Assembly: GCA_000733355.1 (NCBI GenBank)
Contig: JNVV01000044.1
Location: 220,824-284,823 of the forward strand
Direction: 5' to 3'
DNA length: 64,000 nt
Source: Falciphora oryzae
Taxonomy: Eukaryota > Ascomycota > Sordariomycetes > Magnaporthales > Magnaporthaceae
In this document: in pieces, positions 48,965 to 59,738 of the stretch
Layout: the number at the start of each line of letters is the position of its first letter
Numbering within the stretch: position 1 is the stretch's first letter
Notes under the pieces: model-generated
What the model saw: the letters and a program-made list of their open reading frames with translations, nothing else
Told to the model about the DNA's origin: nothing
The model's database searches: none
Made by a program: the position numbers and the translations under genes

Positions 48965-50812
48965 ATGGCCGAGACCACCCCGCTGATGAGGGCACCAAGC
49001 GCCCCAACGCCCTACGATGAGCACGAAAAGCACGGCTCCCCGCCGCCCCGGCACTGGACCCGCCGCGCCCTGCTGCCACTAACCCTGTTTGGCGGCATCG
49101 CCATCTTCGCCCCCGGCCTGCTGCCCTGGTCAGCCCCAACCGCGATGCTCTCCAGCGTCGACGTCGTCGTGCCCTCGGCGTCGTACCTGCTGCAGCGTCA
49201 GAGCCCGCAGTGCGCCCAGGTCGACCCGCTGCTCCCCAACGCCACCTCGCCGCAGCTGCTCGACATGGAGGCCCTCCTGTCCAGCCCCGCCTTCCGCGAC
49301 CTCAGCGTCGCCCGCCTGTCGGGCGCCGTGCAGATCCCCACCGTCTCGTACGAGGACATGGGCGCCGTGGGCGAGGACCCGCGCTGGCTGGCCCTGGAGC
49401 CTTTCCGCGCCTACCTCGCCCGGACTTTTCCCCTGGCCCACGCGACCCTGAAGCGCGAGCTGGTCAATGAGCACGGCCTGCTCTACACCTGGGCCGGCTC
49501 CGACGCCTCGCTTAAGCCGACGATCCTTATGGCCCACCAGGACGTCGTGCCCGTCGCCAACGAGACGCTCGACCAGTGGACCCACCCGCCGTTCGGTGGC
49601 TTCTACGACGGCCGCTACGTCTGGGGCCGCGGCGCCGCCGACTGCAAGAACAGCCTCATCGGCATCCTCGCCGCCGTCGAGGCCCTAGCGGCAGCCGGCT
49701 TCGCCCCGCGCCGCACCCTGGTGCTATCCTTTGGCTTCGACGAGGAGATCTCGGGCGCCCGCGGCGCCGGCCACCTCTCACAAGCCCTCCTGTCGCGCTA
49801 CGGCCGCGACTCGGCCGCCATCATCGTCGACGAGGGCGCGGGAGTCCTTGAGCAGTGGGGCAGCACCTTTGCGGCGCCGGGAGTGGCTGAGAAGGGCGCC
49901 GTCGACGTCGAGATCGTGGTGCGCATGCCGGGCGGCCACTCGAGCGTGCCGCCACGCCACAACGCGATCGGCGTCATGGCCCAAATAATCAGCGCCGTCG
50001 AAGAAAACCCCTACGCGCCGCGCCTGCACGACGAGAACCCGTTTCTCGACATCCTGCACTGCGGCGACGAAAACGCCGCCGACTTCCCCGACGGCCTGCG
50101 CAAGCTGCTCAAGGAGCACGGCAACGGGACGGGCGGGGAGAGGGACGAGCTGGCTGAAGAAGTGGCCAAGACCAGCGACCTGATCAAGTACCTTTTTACC
50201 ACTTCGGCCACAGCAACCATCGTCCGCGGCGGCTTCAAGAGCAACGCCCTCCCCGAGCGCGTGGTCCTGACCGTCAACCACCGCATCAACGTCGGCGAGT
50301 CCTTCGCCCAGGTCCGCGCCAAGCTCGAGGGCACCGCCAACGCCATCGCGTCCAAGCACAACCTGACCGTCCACGCCTTCGAGAAGACGCCCAGTGCTTC
50401 TGCTACCCTCGCCGACGACAACACCGCAGTCGCCTCTGGCGAAGAAGACGAGCCGCCCTCGTCCATCACGCTGCGCATCCACAAAGCCCCGCTGGAGCCG
50501 GCGCCCGTGACGCCGACGTCGGTCGAAGGCGTCACGCCGTACAAGGTGCTCGCGGGCACGACGCGCGGCGCCTACGGCGGCCGCCTGCTCGTGACGCCCG
50601 CGCTGATGACGGGCAACACCGACACGCGCTTCTACTGGGACCTGACGCGCCACATCTTCCGCTACGGGCCCCAGTGGGAGGAAGGGGCCGGCAACGACTT
50701 TGAGAACGGCATCCACACCGTCAACGAGCACGTCAGCATCGTCGCCCATATTAACGGCATCAAGTGGTACAGCTCGTTTATCCGCAACATGGACGAGGCT
50801 GTGTTGGAGTAG
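48965..50812 (+). CDS. CPS1: Vacuolar carboxypeptidase S-like M20 metallopeptidase
   Basis: Zn-dependent carboxypeptidase that releases C-terminal residues from small peptides in the vacuole; resembles yeast Cps1. Intronless, 615 aa from CACCATG at 48965 (yeast Cps1 576). Type II topology: short cytosolic tail, membrane anchor RALLPLTLFGGIAIFAPGLLPW (about residues 38-59), lumenal enzyme. Metal ligands expected from M20 alignment are His191 (MAHQDVVP), Asp226 (WGRGAADCKN), Glu261 (FDEEISG), Asp289 (IIVDEG) and His589 (VNEHVS). Asp193 and Glu260 are the catalytic acids. The dimerisation-domain motif MPGGHSSVPPRHNAIG and TGNTDTRFYWDLTRHIFRYGP are present. An Ala/Asp-rich insert (about 483-500) is not conserved. 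Confidence 0.95.
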   Translation: MAETTPLMRAPSAPTPYDEHEKHGSPPPRHWTRRALLPLTLFGGIAIFAPGLLPWSAPTAMLSSVDVVVPSASYLLQRQSPQCAQVDPLLPNATSPQLLDMEALLSSPAFRDLSVARLSGAVQIPTVSYEDMGAVGEDPRWLALEPFRAYLARTFPLAHATLKRELVNEHGLLYTWAGSDASLKPTILMAHQDVVPVANETLDQWTHPPFGGFYDGRYVWGRGAADCKNSLIGILAAVEALAAAGFAPRRTLVLSFGFDEEISGARGAGHLSQALLSRYGRDSAAIIVDEGAGVLEQWGSTFAAPGVAEKGAVDVEIVVRMPGGHSSVPPRHNAIGVMAQIISAVEENPYAPRLHDENPFLDILHCGDENAADFPDGLRKLLKEHGNGTGGERDELAEEVAKTSDLIKYLFTTSATATIVRGGFKSNALPERVVLTVNHRINVGESFAQVRAKLEGTANAIASKHNLTVHAFEKTPSASATLADDNTAVASGEEDEPPSSITLRIHKAPLEPAPVTPTSVEGVTPYKVLAGTTRGAYGGRLLVTPALMTGNTDTRFYWDLTRHIFRYGPQWEEGAGNDFENGIHTVNEHVSIVAHINGIKWYSSFIRNMDEAVLE

Positions 50813-51135
50813 CCTTTGCGGTGCGTGTGCGGGGGTTACCTGATAAATGATGGATGCATCCTAGGCAAAGCAAATAGTGCCTCGACAGAAACTTGGCCTT
50901 TGCTTGGTATTCAGCCCCGCCCGGAGAGGCCTCTTGTTCACTTGTTTACACATTGAGAGTAGAGGTTGCGTCACTCGTGCAAGCGTTGTCAAAAGCCAGA
51001 AAAGCCGAGGCATCGGCGGCGCAGGAATTTGTGTGAAATGAATTCCGTATACCCAGGGTATCTCAACCGCAATAAAACATAAGTACATGGAAAGGAGGAC
51101 CGTACAAAATAAAACAAGCAGAGACACCAGGTCTC
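50813..51135. other. Convergent 3' region
   Basis: 323 bases between the stops of the carboxypeptidase (+) and the GPI protein (-). Contains AATAAAA at about 51071 on the plus strand. No gene seen. Confidence 0.6.
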
Positions 51136-52954
51136 TTACAACATGGCAGCCACCAGGGCCACGGCAAAGAGACCAGTCGCGGCCCACACGGCCGGCCCAG
51201 CAGCCGACGAGGCCCCGCTGCCCGGCCTCTCCTGGTTGTTGGGCGGGTTGGGGATAGCGCCCGTCGGTAGGCTCGCGGGCGGCGGGGTGACGGCGACGAA
51301 AGAGCCCGTTACGGGCGCGGTGGCGTTGACGGTGACGTTGGCGTACGACGGCACCGTCACGGGCTGCGGGTTCGGGATGGGGGTCAGGACCAGCGGCGTC
51401 CCCGTGGGCGGCACGGGCGCCACCGTCGGCCTGGGCGCCGAGGCCGACGACGACGAGTTTGCGGCGCCGTTGGGGCAGCGGATCGTCGTCACGGCCTCGA
51501 CGTTGGTCACGACGACGACCTGGTTGAAGCGCGGCGGGCACTCCATCTCGGGCACGGCGCACGTCGTCATGCTATAGACGGACGTGACGGTCGTCGACTC
51601 AGTAACCAGTGCGGCGGTCCCGCAGGCGCCCGACGCCGGCGCGGGCAGCGTCGCAGGGGTAGTCGCAATAAAAGCGGGCGGCGGCGTGCTGGGCTTGCCC
51701 TCCTTATTCTCGCGCAAGCACAGCGTGGTGCCGGCGGCCCAGAAGGTGGTGCTGACTTGGGGCCCGATGCTGAAGGACCTGCTCGCGCCGCCGCCGCCGA
51801 TGGAGCCGTCGAGACGGGCAAAGGCGCCGCCGTTGGAGTCGGCGTCGATGAAGAGCGCGTTGCGGCAGGTGCCCGGCGCGGCCCTGGCGTTGACGCTGCC
51901 CATCTTGACCTCGACCAGCGTTAGGTGCGCGCCCACCTTGGCGCCGACCGAGACGGAGCCAATGTCCGAGTTCTTGAAGCCCAGGGTTCCCGAGATGCCG
52001 GCGTCGGCCTTGAGGCGCAGCGCGGCGGTGATGTTGACGGCCCCGTCGGAGACGGAAAGGGGCAGCAGGGAAAAGTTGACCTTGGGACTGTGCGGTGATC
52101 ATCAGGACTAGTCAGCATCAATCCTTTTCTTTGGGTGCCTTTGGGCGCCCTGGGAAGGGAGTCAAAGATTCCAAGTCCACCTACACTGTGTTGATCTTGG
52201 ATGTCGGCTGGAGCAGGCCATTTTCGGTCTTGTTGAGCTTCAGCCCGATGTCCAGCCCGACCGTCTCGCCGTCCGGGATCGAGATCTGGAAGCCGCCGTT
52301 GGCCTGGACCGCGCCAGTCACCTGAAGGATAAGGTCCATGCTGAAGCCGAAGCCGGCAGCGAAGACCTTGCCGGTGACGTTGGAGCTGCCCAGGGACGCG
52401 CCCAGGCCGATGGTGAAGGTGCCCTGCGACGAGGCGAACATGGCCAGGTCGATGTAGGCTCCGACCTGGTTGAAGGTCAACAGCGCCTTGAGGCCGTCCG
52501 AGTCGTCCAACGACGCGACGATGTTGCCGTATGTCCTGCAGTCGACGCACTGCATCGTGAGGTTGAAACTGCCGCCGGCCGCGCCACTGACCCCTGGCAG
52601 CAGCCCGACCGGGATCTTGGGGGACTGGCCCTGCCATGCTCTGCAGGTGCCGAAAAGCTTGTCAGTTTATTTCTGATTAATTACTCGCAGCTTCAGGGCC
52701 ACTTACGCCGAGAAGAGCGTCCGCTTCTCCCGCTGCCAGCTCAGGTCGAACGTCTTGTTGTCGAAGGCTCTCCTTTCCAGAAGGTCGGACCGCTGCTCGA
52801 TGGGCACCAGGTGGTTTCTCCTGACGAGCTCCCTCACCGAGATGATCTCGTCCGAGTCCTCAGTGTGTCGCTGGACCTGGACATCGTGGGCGGGGATGGC
52901 TGTGCCAGCGACTAGCGCGGCAGCACACGAAAGAAGGGGAAGCCAGAGCTGCAT
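51136..52954 (-). CDS. Predicted GPI-anchored cell-surface protein
   Basis: Exons 52954-52707, 52640-52185 and 52087-51136 give 551 aa. Signal peptide MQLWLPLLSCAAALVAGTA; then a charged segment with repeated basic pairs (VRRN, LLERR, REKR) that could be a processed pro-region. A large beta-rich body with several N-glycosylation sites (NLT, NVT, NKT, NFS, NIT) follows, from AAWQGQSPKIPVGLLPG to about residue 370. The rest is Pro/Thr/Ser-rich with paired cysteines (STTVTSVYSMTTCAVPEMEC, EAVTTIRCPNG), a typical wall-protein stalk. The end, SGASSAAGPAVWAATGLFAVALVAAML, is a GPI-attachment signal with small omega residues. I know similar fungal proteins only as hypothetical. Likely in the cell wall or membrane surface. 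Confidence 0.85.
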
Positions 52955-54273
52955 CTTGGGCGATGTGGCACCGCGAGAAAGGAAACAGGATCTACAAAAC
53001 GAAGTCGGAGAAGGTCGGGGTGAGGCAGGGACCGTTGATCAACACCGCCCAGTCGCGCACGGAGGCGAAGAGGATCAGCATCTTTGCGTTCTCGGCAGGA
53101 AGCGATGGCCACGATATGTATATTTCCCGGAAACCTGACGGGTCGCCACGAAAGCGGGGAGCAGGCGAGAACAGACGCAGGGGCAGGGCGCTGGATGCCA
53201 GATAAAACCTCTGCACGTCGATCGCGGCTGCGGCAAGCATCCTTGGACCAGGGTACGGGCGCAGCCCGTCGCGGCAAAAAGCCCCTTCAACCGTCGAGTT
53301 CAGCCCTGCGCGACTCAGTGGGTTACAGTGTTGCCGGGCCCTGCCAAGTCGCTGGCCGCCATCTGGAACTCGGCTGGACGACGAGTCGTGAGATTGGCTT
53401 CACGTTTTTGGTGCCGGACGAACGGCGCGATTTGCGATTTCGCGTCATCGCAACGCGTGCAATTGAGGAGGCATCTGCTAGGCTGTCGGGCAGACATGCT
53501 CCCTGCAGACCCTGGGATAAGAGCCAACATAGTGGGAGCGAGGCAAAGGCTGAGCATGAGCAGGTCGGCGTGGGTGGGATTGATCCTTGTGGTTTCAATT
53601 TGGAGTGGAGGAAACATCAAATCAAATCTGATGGGACCGATGCGGCTCGAGCCCCTAAAAATGGCACGTTGGGGCGGTGGGGTCCGGGTGCCTTGCCCCG
53701 TGCCTGCGCTGCGGCGTGTTGCCCTGTCGTCGCTGCTTGAGCCGCAATTGATGAGATCAGGCACCACACCAGACAAGACCAGACCCGAGGTCCTTGCTAG
53801 ACGCGATTGTGTGCCCGCCAGACGCATCAAGCTCAGCCTCGCAGCTGCACGATGTATGTTGGTTATGCACTGTCTCCCAGGTCTCGCGCAAAGTGCTGCG
53901 ATTTCCCCTCGCTCTGCATCCCAGGATTGATGTTGGTTCGACAAGGCGTTTCAAGGGTCCAGGAAGAGCTGGGAATGCGCTCCTGGCAACTTCAGCTGCA
54001 TTCCCGAAATAGAGTTGGGCCATCCACTTTAGAGACGGCGGGGCTCGGTCACGTGAGGACGCGCTACCACGTCATGCCGTCCAAAGAGAACGCGCCATGC
54101 CAGAGACACTCCAGGCACCAGCAGTGGCGCTCGCGGGGCATTGAGCCCAGCCCAGGCAGCCGTCGTTCCGTCGCCTGAGGTGCTGGCCCTCGTTGTCTCG
54201 AACAACGGCATCCATCGCCAGAACAGAAGCACCGCCATCAAGCAACGCAAAGGAGAGCCCTCAATCGCCCAAG
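52955..54273. other. Divergent intergenic region
   Basis: 1.3 kb between the GPI protein (-) and F-box-like gene (+). Frames of about 200 codons on both strands at 53315-53944 mirror each other and have no motif, so are probably chance frames. Confidence 0.55.
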
Positions 54274-55716
54274 ATGCCGTCAATCAGCGACATGCCCGCC
54301 GAGATCATCATCAAGATCTCGCGCTCCCTCACCACCCAGGAGCTGGGCTATCTGCGCCTGGCCAACAAGCGCACCGAGGCCGCCATCTTCAAGCCCTTCG
54401 CCCGCGAGTTCTTCCTCAAGAAGCAGTTCATGTTCACCGAGTTCAGCCTGCAAACCCTTATCGACATCTCAGAGCACCCCCAGTTCGGCCCAGAGCTGTC
54501 CCATCTCGTGCTCGGCCTTGACGGCTATGCAGATTCTTTCTTTGTCAGCGAAGAACAGAGGCTCGAGCTCGCGACCCGCCGCAACGCCCAAAAATGCCTG
54601 CTGGCTGACGGCGTCGCCCGCGACATGCTGGCCCACGCATTCCAGAGGCTCCCCGGCCTGCAAACCGTCGGCATCCGCGACTTTTGCTCCCGCACCCGCA
54701 ATCGGGACCTTGGCGCCTGGCGCAGCTACGGCTCCACCACCGCCAGGGAGGCCACTGGCACAGACATGGACATGGGCTATAACTACCTTCCGAATGCCAC
54801 CATGGCCTTCCCCATCGTCATCCAGGCCCTGGCCAGCGCTCGACGTACCGGTGTCGACGTAGAGGTCATCCTTAGATCGCCCCCCGAAGGTCTTACTGAT
54901 AGCGCCTTTGCTCTTCACGCCTTTGCCCGCGACCGAACTCTCCCCGTCGTTAAAAGCATGCGGAAGCTGCACCTCGACGTCAAACTAGACACCACCGACA
55001 CCGCTGCGCTATCCACCGAAGATTCCCAAGGCAAAGAAAAGGCTGTGTGGCTGCGCGGCAGCCACCTCCAAACTTTCCTTTCCCACGCCTCCAACCTTGA
55101 ATGGCTACGCTTGAACTTCTGGCGCGACGGCTCGCAAACGCCACAGCTTCTGCTGAGCTGGATTGCCCTCCCAGTCTCCGTGCCCGCGCCTGGGCCTGGG
55201 CACTTCACCGCCCCGATCAAGAAACTAGACCTCGGTCGGGTATTCTTGCCCCGGGCTACGTACTGGAACGTCATCAAGAAGTTCAAGGACACGCTTGAGG
55301 CATTGAGCCTCTGGAACGCCACCGTCACTATCACTTTGGCCCACTACGAGGACAGGATAGATGAATGGACTCAGCTCTTCAAGCAGGTTGCCGCCCTGCC
55401 ACATCTTAAAGAGGTCAATTTTGGCAGGCTCAGGGTCAGCCCCGACTACACCTCTGGGGACCATTTTGGAGTCCCCCTCGGCCTCGGTGTCGCGGGTGAT
55501 GAGCGAAAGGCCCATTATCGAGGGGAAAGTGCGGCCGACTTTCTGCAGCAACTGGCTACACATGCGCACCTTGATTGGGACCTCCTGAACCCCCCGACGG
55601 CCCATCTTGGCGGATTCGGCGATGATGAGAGTCAGGAGGATGACAGTGACGAAGAAAGCGACGAGGACGAGTTCCACGACGGTGATGATGACGACGCAAT
55701 GGACGAGGATGCCTGA
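54274..55716 (+). CDS. F-box-like protein with acidic C-terminus
   Basis: Intronless, 480 aa; first ATG of the frame at 54274 (MPSISDMPAEII). The N-terminus MPAEIIIKISRSLTTQELGYLRLANKRTEAAIFKPFAREFF has the F-box pattern (LP-x-E-I-x-x-x-I, then helices ending in RLxNKR). It would link a substrate to SKP1 in an SCF ubiquitin ligase. The middle contains irregular leucine-rich segments (LVLGLDGYADSFF, SMRKLHLDVKLD, NLEWLRLNFWRDG, PIKKLDLGRVFLPRATYWNVI, TLEALSLWNATVTI) typical of divergent fungal F-box/LRR proteins. The final 35 residues are strongly acidic (DDESQEDDSDEESDEDEFHDGDDDDAMDEDA). Target unknown. F-box assignment is by pattern and moderately sure. Confidence 0.8.
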   Translation: MPSISDMPAEIIIKISRSLTTQELGYLRLANKRTEAAIFKPFAREFFLKKQFMFTEFSLQTLIDISEHPQFGPELSHLVLGLDGYADSFFVSEEQRLELATRRNAQKCLLADGVARDMLAHAFQRLPGLQTVGIRDFCSRTRNRDLGAWRSYGSTTAREATGTDMDMGYNYLPNATMAFPIVIQALASARRTGVDVEVILRSPPEGLTDSAFALHAFARDRTLPVVKSMRKLHLDVKLDTTDTAALSTEDSQGKEKAVWLRGSHLQTFLSHASNLEWLRLNFWRDGSQTPQLLLSWIALPVSVPAPGPGHFTAPIKKLDLGRVFLPRATYWNVIKKFKDTLEALSLWNATVTITLAHYEDRIDEWTQLFKQVAALPHLKEVNFGRLRVSPDYTSGDHFGVPLGLGVAGDERKAHYRGESAADFLQQLATHAHLDWDLLNPPTAHLGGFGDDESQEDDSDEESDEDEFHDGDDDDAMDEDA

Positions 55717-58040
55717 TGCAGCGGCCAACAAAATGCAACTCACTCTACCCGTAATCCTACTACAACCTTCGCCGAATTATGTCGGTTGTCGATTAAAGCA
55801 GCTAAAAATGAAATGAGAGGATAATGTCAAAACTCAAGTGCTACCACGAAGCGGCGAGGACGCCGCAGGTTGTGACCCCCCCGTTCTTTCTTTTTTTTTT
55901 CTCGAACGGGGATAATCTTGGATGCACGTATCTTGATAGGGTTTCCATGCGCAGCGCCGACTGCAAAAAGCCAAATGTTGCTTGAATATCGCCTCGCCAG
56001 CCAGTCCACCTGCCCATGGGCTAATCACCAGCCAACAGACGCCATTACTGGCAAATGTGCTTTAAAGCTGTTTCCGGTGTACCAACCCCCAAACAAAGCC
56101 CGGGTATCGAACATCCAGATCAAAGATACAACAACCCCGTGGTCTCGGACCCATGCTCGCATGAACCCAGGCGATAAATGGCTGGCGGCACGATTAAGGT
56201 GGCACGGGCTTGTCTCTATGGCTCGGGAGCTGAATCTAACTTCTTCGCTCATCACTCCTTGCAACCAACGTCACACTAGGCAGGCCGAACTACCGCAGGG
56301 GCTCAGGAGGCAGACCGGCAACAGTTGGCAGTTCAAGTTGGCAGTTCAAGTTGGCGTCGGATGGATACAAGCGAGGGAGGATCGATCGATAACAGGGTTC
56401 TCGGCGTGCCGCCGGCAAACAAAAATCAGTTACCAGGGAATGAACGCGGGGAGTGGGAAGTTTCGCTTTCCATCAAGGTCTGGGAACAAGATTTAGTAGA
56501 AAAAAAAAAAAAAAAAGGCAAAATTGATCCGTTGCTGCCTATCATATGGTAAATACCGCCCGCCTGCTTGATCGGATTTTGCGAGGTGTGTTGGTTGGTG
56601 TTGGTCCAAAGTGAGAAGACACGAAATGAAGAATCCTTTGAACTCAGTTCCTACGTCCGTGCCTCTACTTACTTTTCAGAAATCTCGAATCGACTGAGGC
56701 AGTGCTCTGACATGTACCCAGTGCACAATTCTAACACGTGGCGCATTGGTACACGCCTTTCTTCTTCGCTACCTCGGGCATGCCGGAAGCCCCTTACGCA
56801 GTGCCATGCCTCGCTGGATACGGGTTGAAAAAGGCACCCAGAAAACAGAAAAAGCAGACGGAATGCTTCCTAGAATTCGTGCGTCGCTTTCTGCCTCGTT
56901 CGTCAAGCGAGGCCTGAACCCCTGGCACAACCTCACGTGCCCTGTGCCTGATGCGGGTAGGCAGTCGCCGGGAACACAGAACCACGGGGCGGGCCTCGAA
57001 AACAGGCCGCGGATTGCTGCACGATTGAGGGCGATCACACACGCACACGCACAATCCCCCAGCCCGCCCGGAGCGGGAATTCGTAGCTGTTAATCAGGCC
57101 TGGACGATCTGCCTCTTCTGCTGACGGGCTCGGGCTTGGGTGTAAAAAGGGGGAGAGTGTTTGGCCTTCCTCCCCGCCTTTGGAGGCTCCTCCGCAAGAT
57201 TGCGATTGGGTGCTCCAGGGGCCTCCAGGGTGTCGAAATGCCCTGGGGTTGCGAGTGGGAAGGCGGCATTGAGGGATCAGCGGGGGCCCATGGCGGCCCA
57301 ACGCCAAGCACTCCAGTGAGCGACTCTCGGCTCCTCAGCCCAAAGGGCCATCCCACTCTGCCGCTCGTGTTTTCGGGTTCACGGCGGGAGATGAGGGCGA
57401 GAGAAACAAGTGTCGAAGATAAGAGGCACATGGACGGCAAACATGGGCGTTTTCAGCCCAGGCCAGTCGAGACTCGAGAGGATGGTGCTTGGCCAAACCT
57501 GTTTACCAGGCACAGGCAGCCAGGGTGTGAGCATCACACCACTGGAGGTGGGCCCTTCTGCCCTGAGCGCAAACCCGCAAGCAGCGTCGCGTCGCGGTGA
57601 TGACAGCGGGACGGGCGGGCCTGTTTGGTTGGAGCACAGCAGCCGGTCGTCCTCGCTTGGGAGAGCGGCTCACTTCCGCTGCTGCGAGCTGTCGTTTCTC
57701 AAGCGGGGCTCTGCGTGTTGCGAACGACAATCGTCATGGGGTGGTGGTGAGTCGGGCATCAATTCGAGGCCGAGTCCGGCCGCCGCCAGTCCCAATGAAG
57801 TCCGTTTCGCTTGGCCCGGCTCAGGGAATTGGAGAGTGTGGGAGATCAGAGGAAGGCTTCCCGCCAATCATCAGGCCGGGACGCTTTCCTTTCTTTTCCT
57901 GATCCTCGTGATTTCAGCGGTCCCTCTTCTTGTTCTGGCCCTCCAGCGCGACGAGCATAAAAATGACATATCACGAATCACTCGTCGCCCCGTCGGACAG
58001 GGCGCGCCACTCCTACGGCAACGACGCAGTACGCAATTGG

Positions 58041-58065
58041 TTTTTTTTTTTTTTTTTTTTTTTTT
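58041..58065 (+). repeat. Poly(T)25 tract
   Basis: A run of 25 T in the gene-free right part. Confidence 0.95.
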
Positions 58066-59714
58066 GTATCAGTGCCGTGCAGATAGGCATTTATGCATGG
58101 CAAAAGCACTTGGTAGCCTGCCAACAGCACGCACACAGATGCTCCTACCCCAGCGTGTCCCCGCTTGCGGAAGAGGTCCGTTTCGAAAACGGAGGCGAGG
58201 CACACAAACATGGGACGAGGAAATTGAGAACGATGATGCAGATCGGCTGCATTTAGTTAGTGCTTGCCGTCTCGCAGTGTTGTTTTGTCCCTGGGAAATG
58301 ATATATTCCAAAAGGGAGTGCGTGAGAGAAAGAACGAAAAGAAATCCGCACCACGCTTGCCAATGAGCCTAGGCAGTGGACAGGGCCCAACCTCCAGTCT
58401 GCCAGGGGGCGGTGTGGCCACTGTCTGGTGCAGTCCAGTGGTCGGAGCGAGCTCCGGGCTGCTTGGTGATCGGGGCGGTTAACCCACCTCGACACAATCC
58501 TATCGCTAACCTCGCCAGCTTCATTGCGTGGTCACGCTAGGATGGTGCACACCAAGCAGGGGATGCCCACAGGCTTGTCACGCAATGCTACAGTCGCTCT
58601 TCAAATAACGGATTTGCAAATATAACCTCGTACTTCAGACCGGTACATATAATGTTGCTCCATCTTGGTAGCAACCGGCACATTGCTGTGACGCCCAGCT
58701 TTTGAGAAACAAAGAATCCCAGGGCCATGGTTGACACACCAGGACCGCCACGACTCCACCTTTGGGAGGGTCGCGGAGAAGCCTGGGCGGGCTCACCGGT
58801 CGGGCCGTTTTATGACATGTCATATAGCCGAAGCAGGGGTCCCGGGCGCCATCGCGTCGCCAAGTGGGAAGCTCTCCATCGGGATCCGCGTTCCTCGTTC
58901 ATTTTGCCTGTCTCCTGCCTTCACTCCTGCTGCTATTCCTGCGTTGCCTCTATTCCCAAAGGTTAAAAGACGGCTTTGGTAGAAGAGTTAAGGAGAAACC
59001 AAACTCCCTCCGTCCGGTATAGCCATATTATCTCCTGAGTTGTGTCGTGTTTCGACGTGTAACTAGAGCCTCACAACCCTGCTGCTGCGTAAAATTGGCG
59101 CGGGCTGGCGAAAACTCTATTTCACCGGTTTCAACATCCGGCCGAGCAGGTCATTGGAGGGAATTTCGTGGGGAAGCATCAACGAAGTTCTTTTGTCGAA
59201 GGCCGGGCCTTTTTGGCCGCCTTTCAGCCCTTGATCCATTTGTTGCTAGCTTGGCTAGCTGTTCGAGTTCTGAATGGGAAAAAACCGCCAAGGAAATGGG
59301 AAAACAGGAAAGAGGCAAAAGGAAGACGAAGAAAAAGCAATGAGCCAAGCGGCGGCGGTGGTGAGGAGCGCCTGCATCCCGTCATCGACGCAATTCCCCG
59401 CCCCTGGGATCGCCCAATGAGGGCCAGACAGGTGTGTGGGCAGATTCAAGCAGCTGCACGTGTGATGGCCCAGCCAGCTCAACCCCCTAGCAGAACCTGG
59501 GCATGGTCGACACCGACCCTGTTAGCGGGAGACAGCAGGAAAGGAAGCCGTCCACTCAGGGCCCCCAAACTCCCGCGTGCCAGACAAGCACGCACGCTCC
59601 GTGCCCCGCCCCATGGTGGACCGACCAGACAGCGTCGTCGAGTTTGGAAGTCGCCCGGTCCAACCGCGCCGTCCTGGCCCTTTCCCATCCCCTCCCCTCC
59701 CCGGCCTAGCACGA

Positions 59715-59738
59715 ACACACACACACACACACACACAC
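59715..59738 (+). repeat. (AC)12 microsatellite
   Basis: Twelve perfect AC dinucleotides, likely length-polymorphic. Confidence 0.95.

Noticed and set aside
49778..50749. 323-codon minus-strand frame opposite the Cps1-like gene
   Set aside because: Antisense shadow in a GC-rich gene without family features.
53315..53944. Two overlapping ~200-codon frames on opposite strands
   Set aside because: Neither contains a domain, signal peptide or supported splice; both lie in the promoter interval of a divergent gene pair.
57410..58366. 318-codon plus frame in the right-hand tract
   Set aside because: Runs through a 25-T homopolymer (poly-Phe) and has no compositional or motif support; treated as chance.
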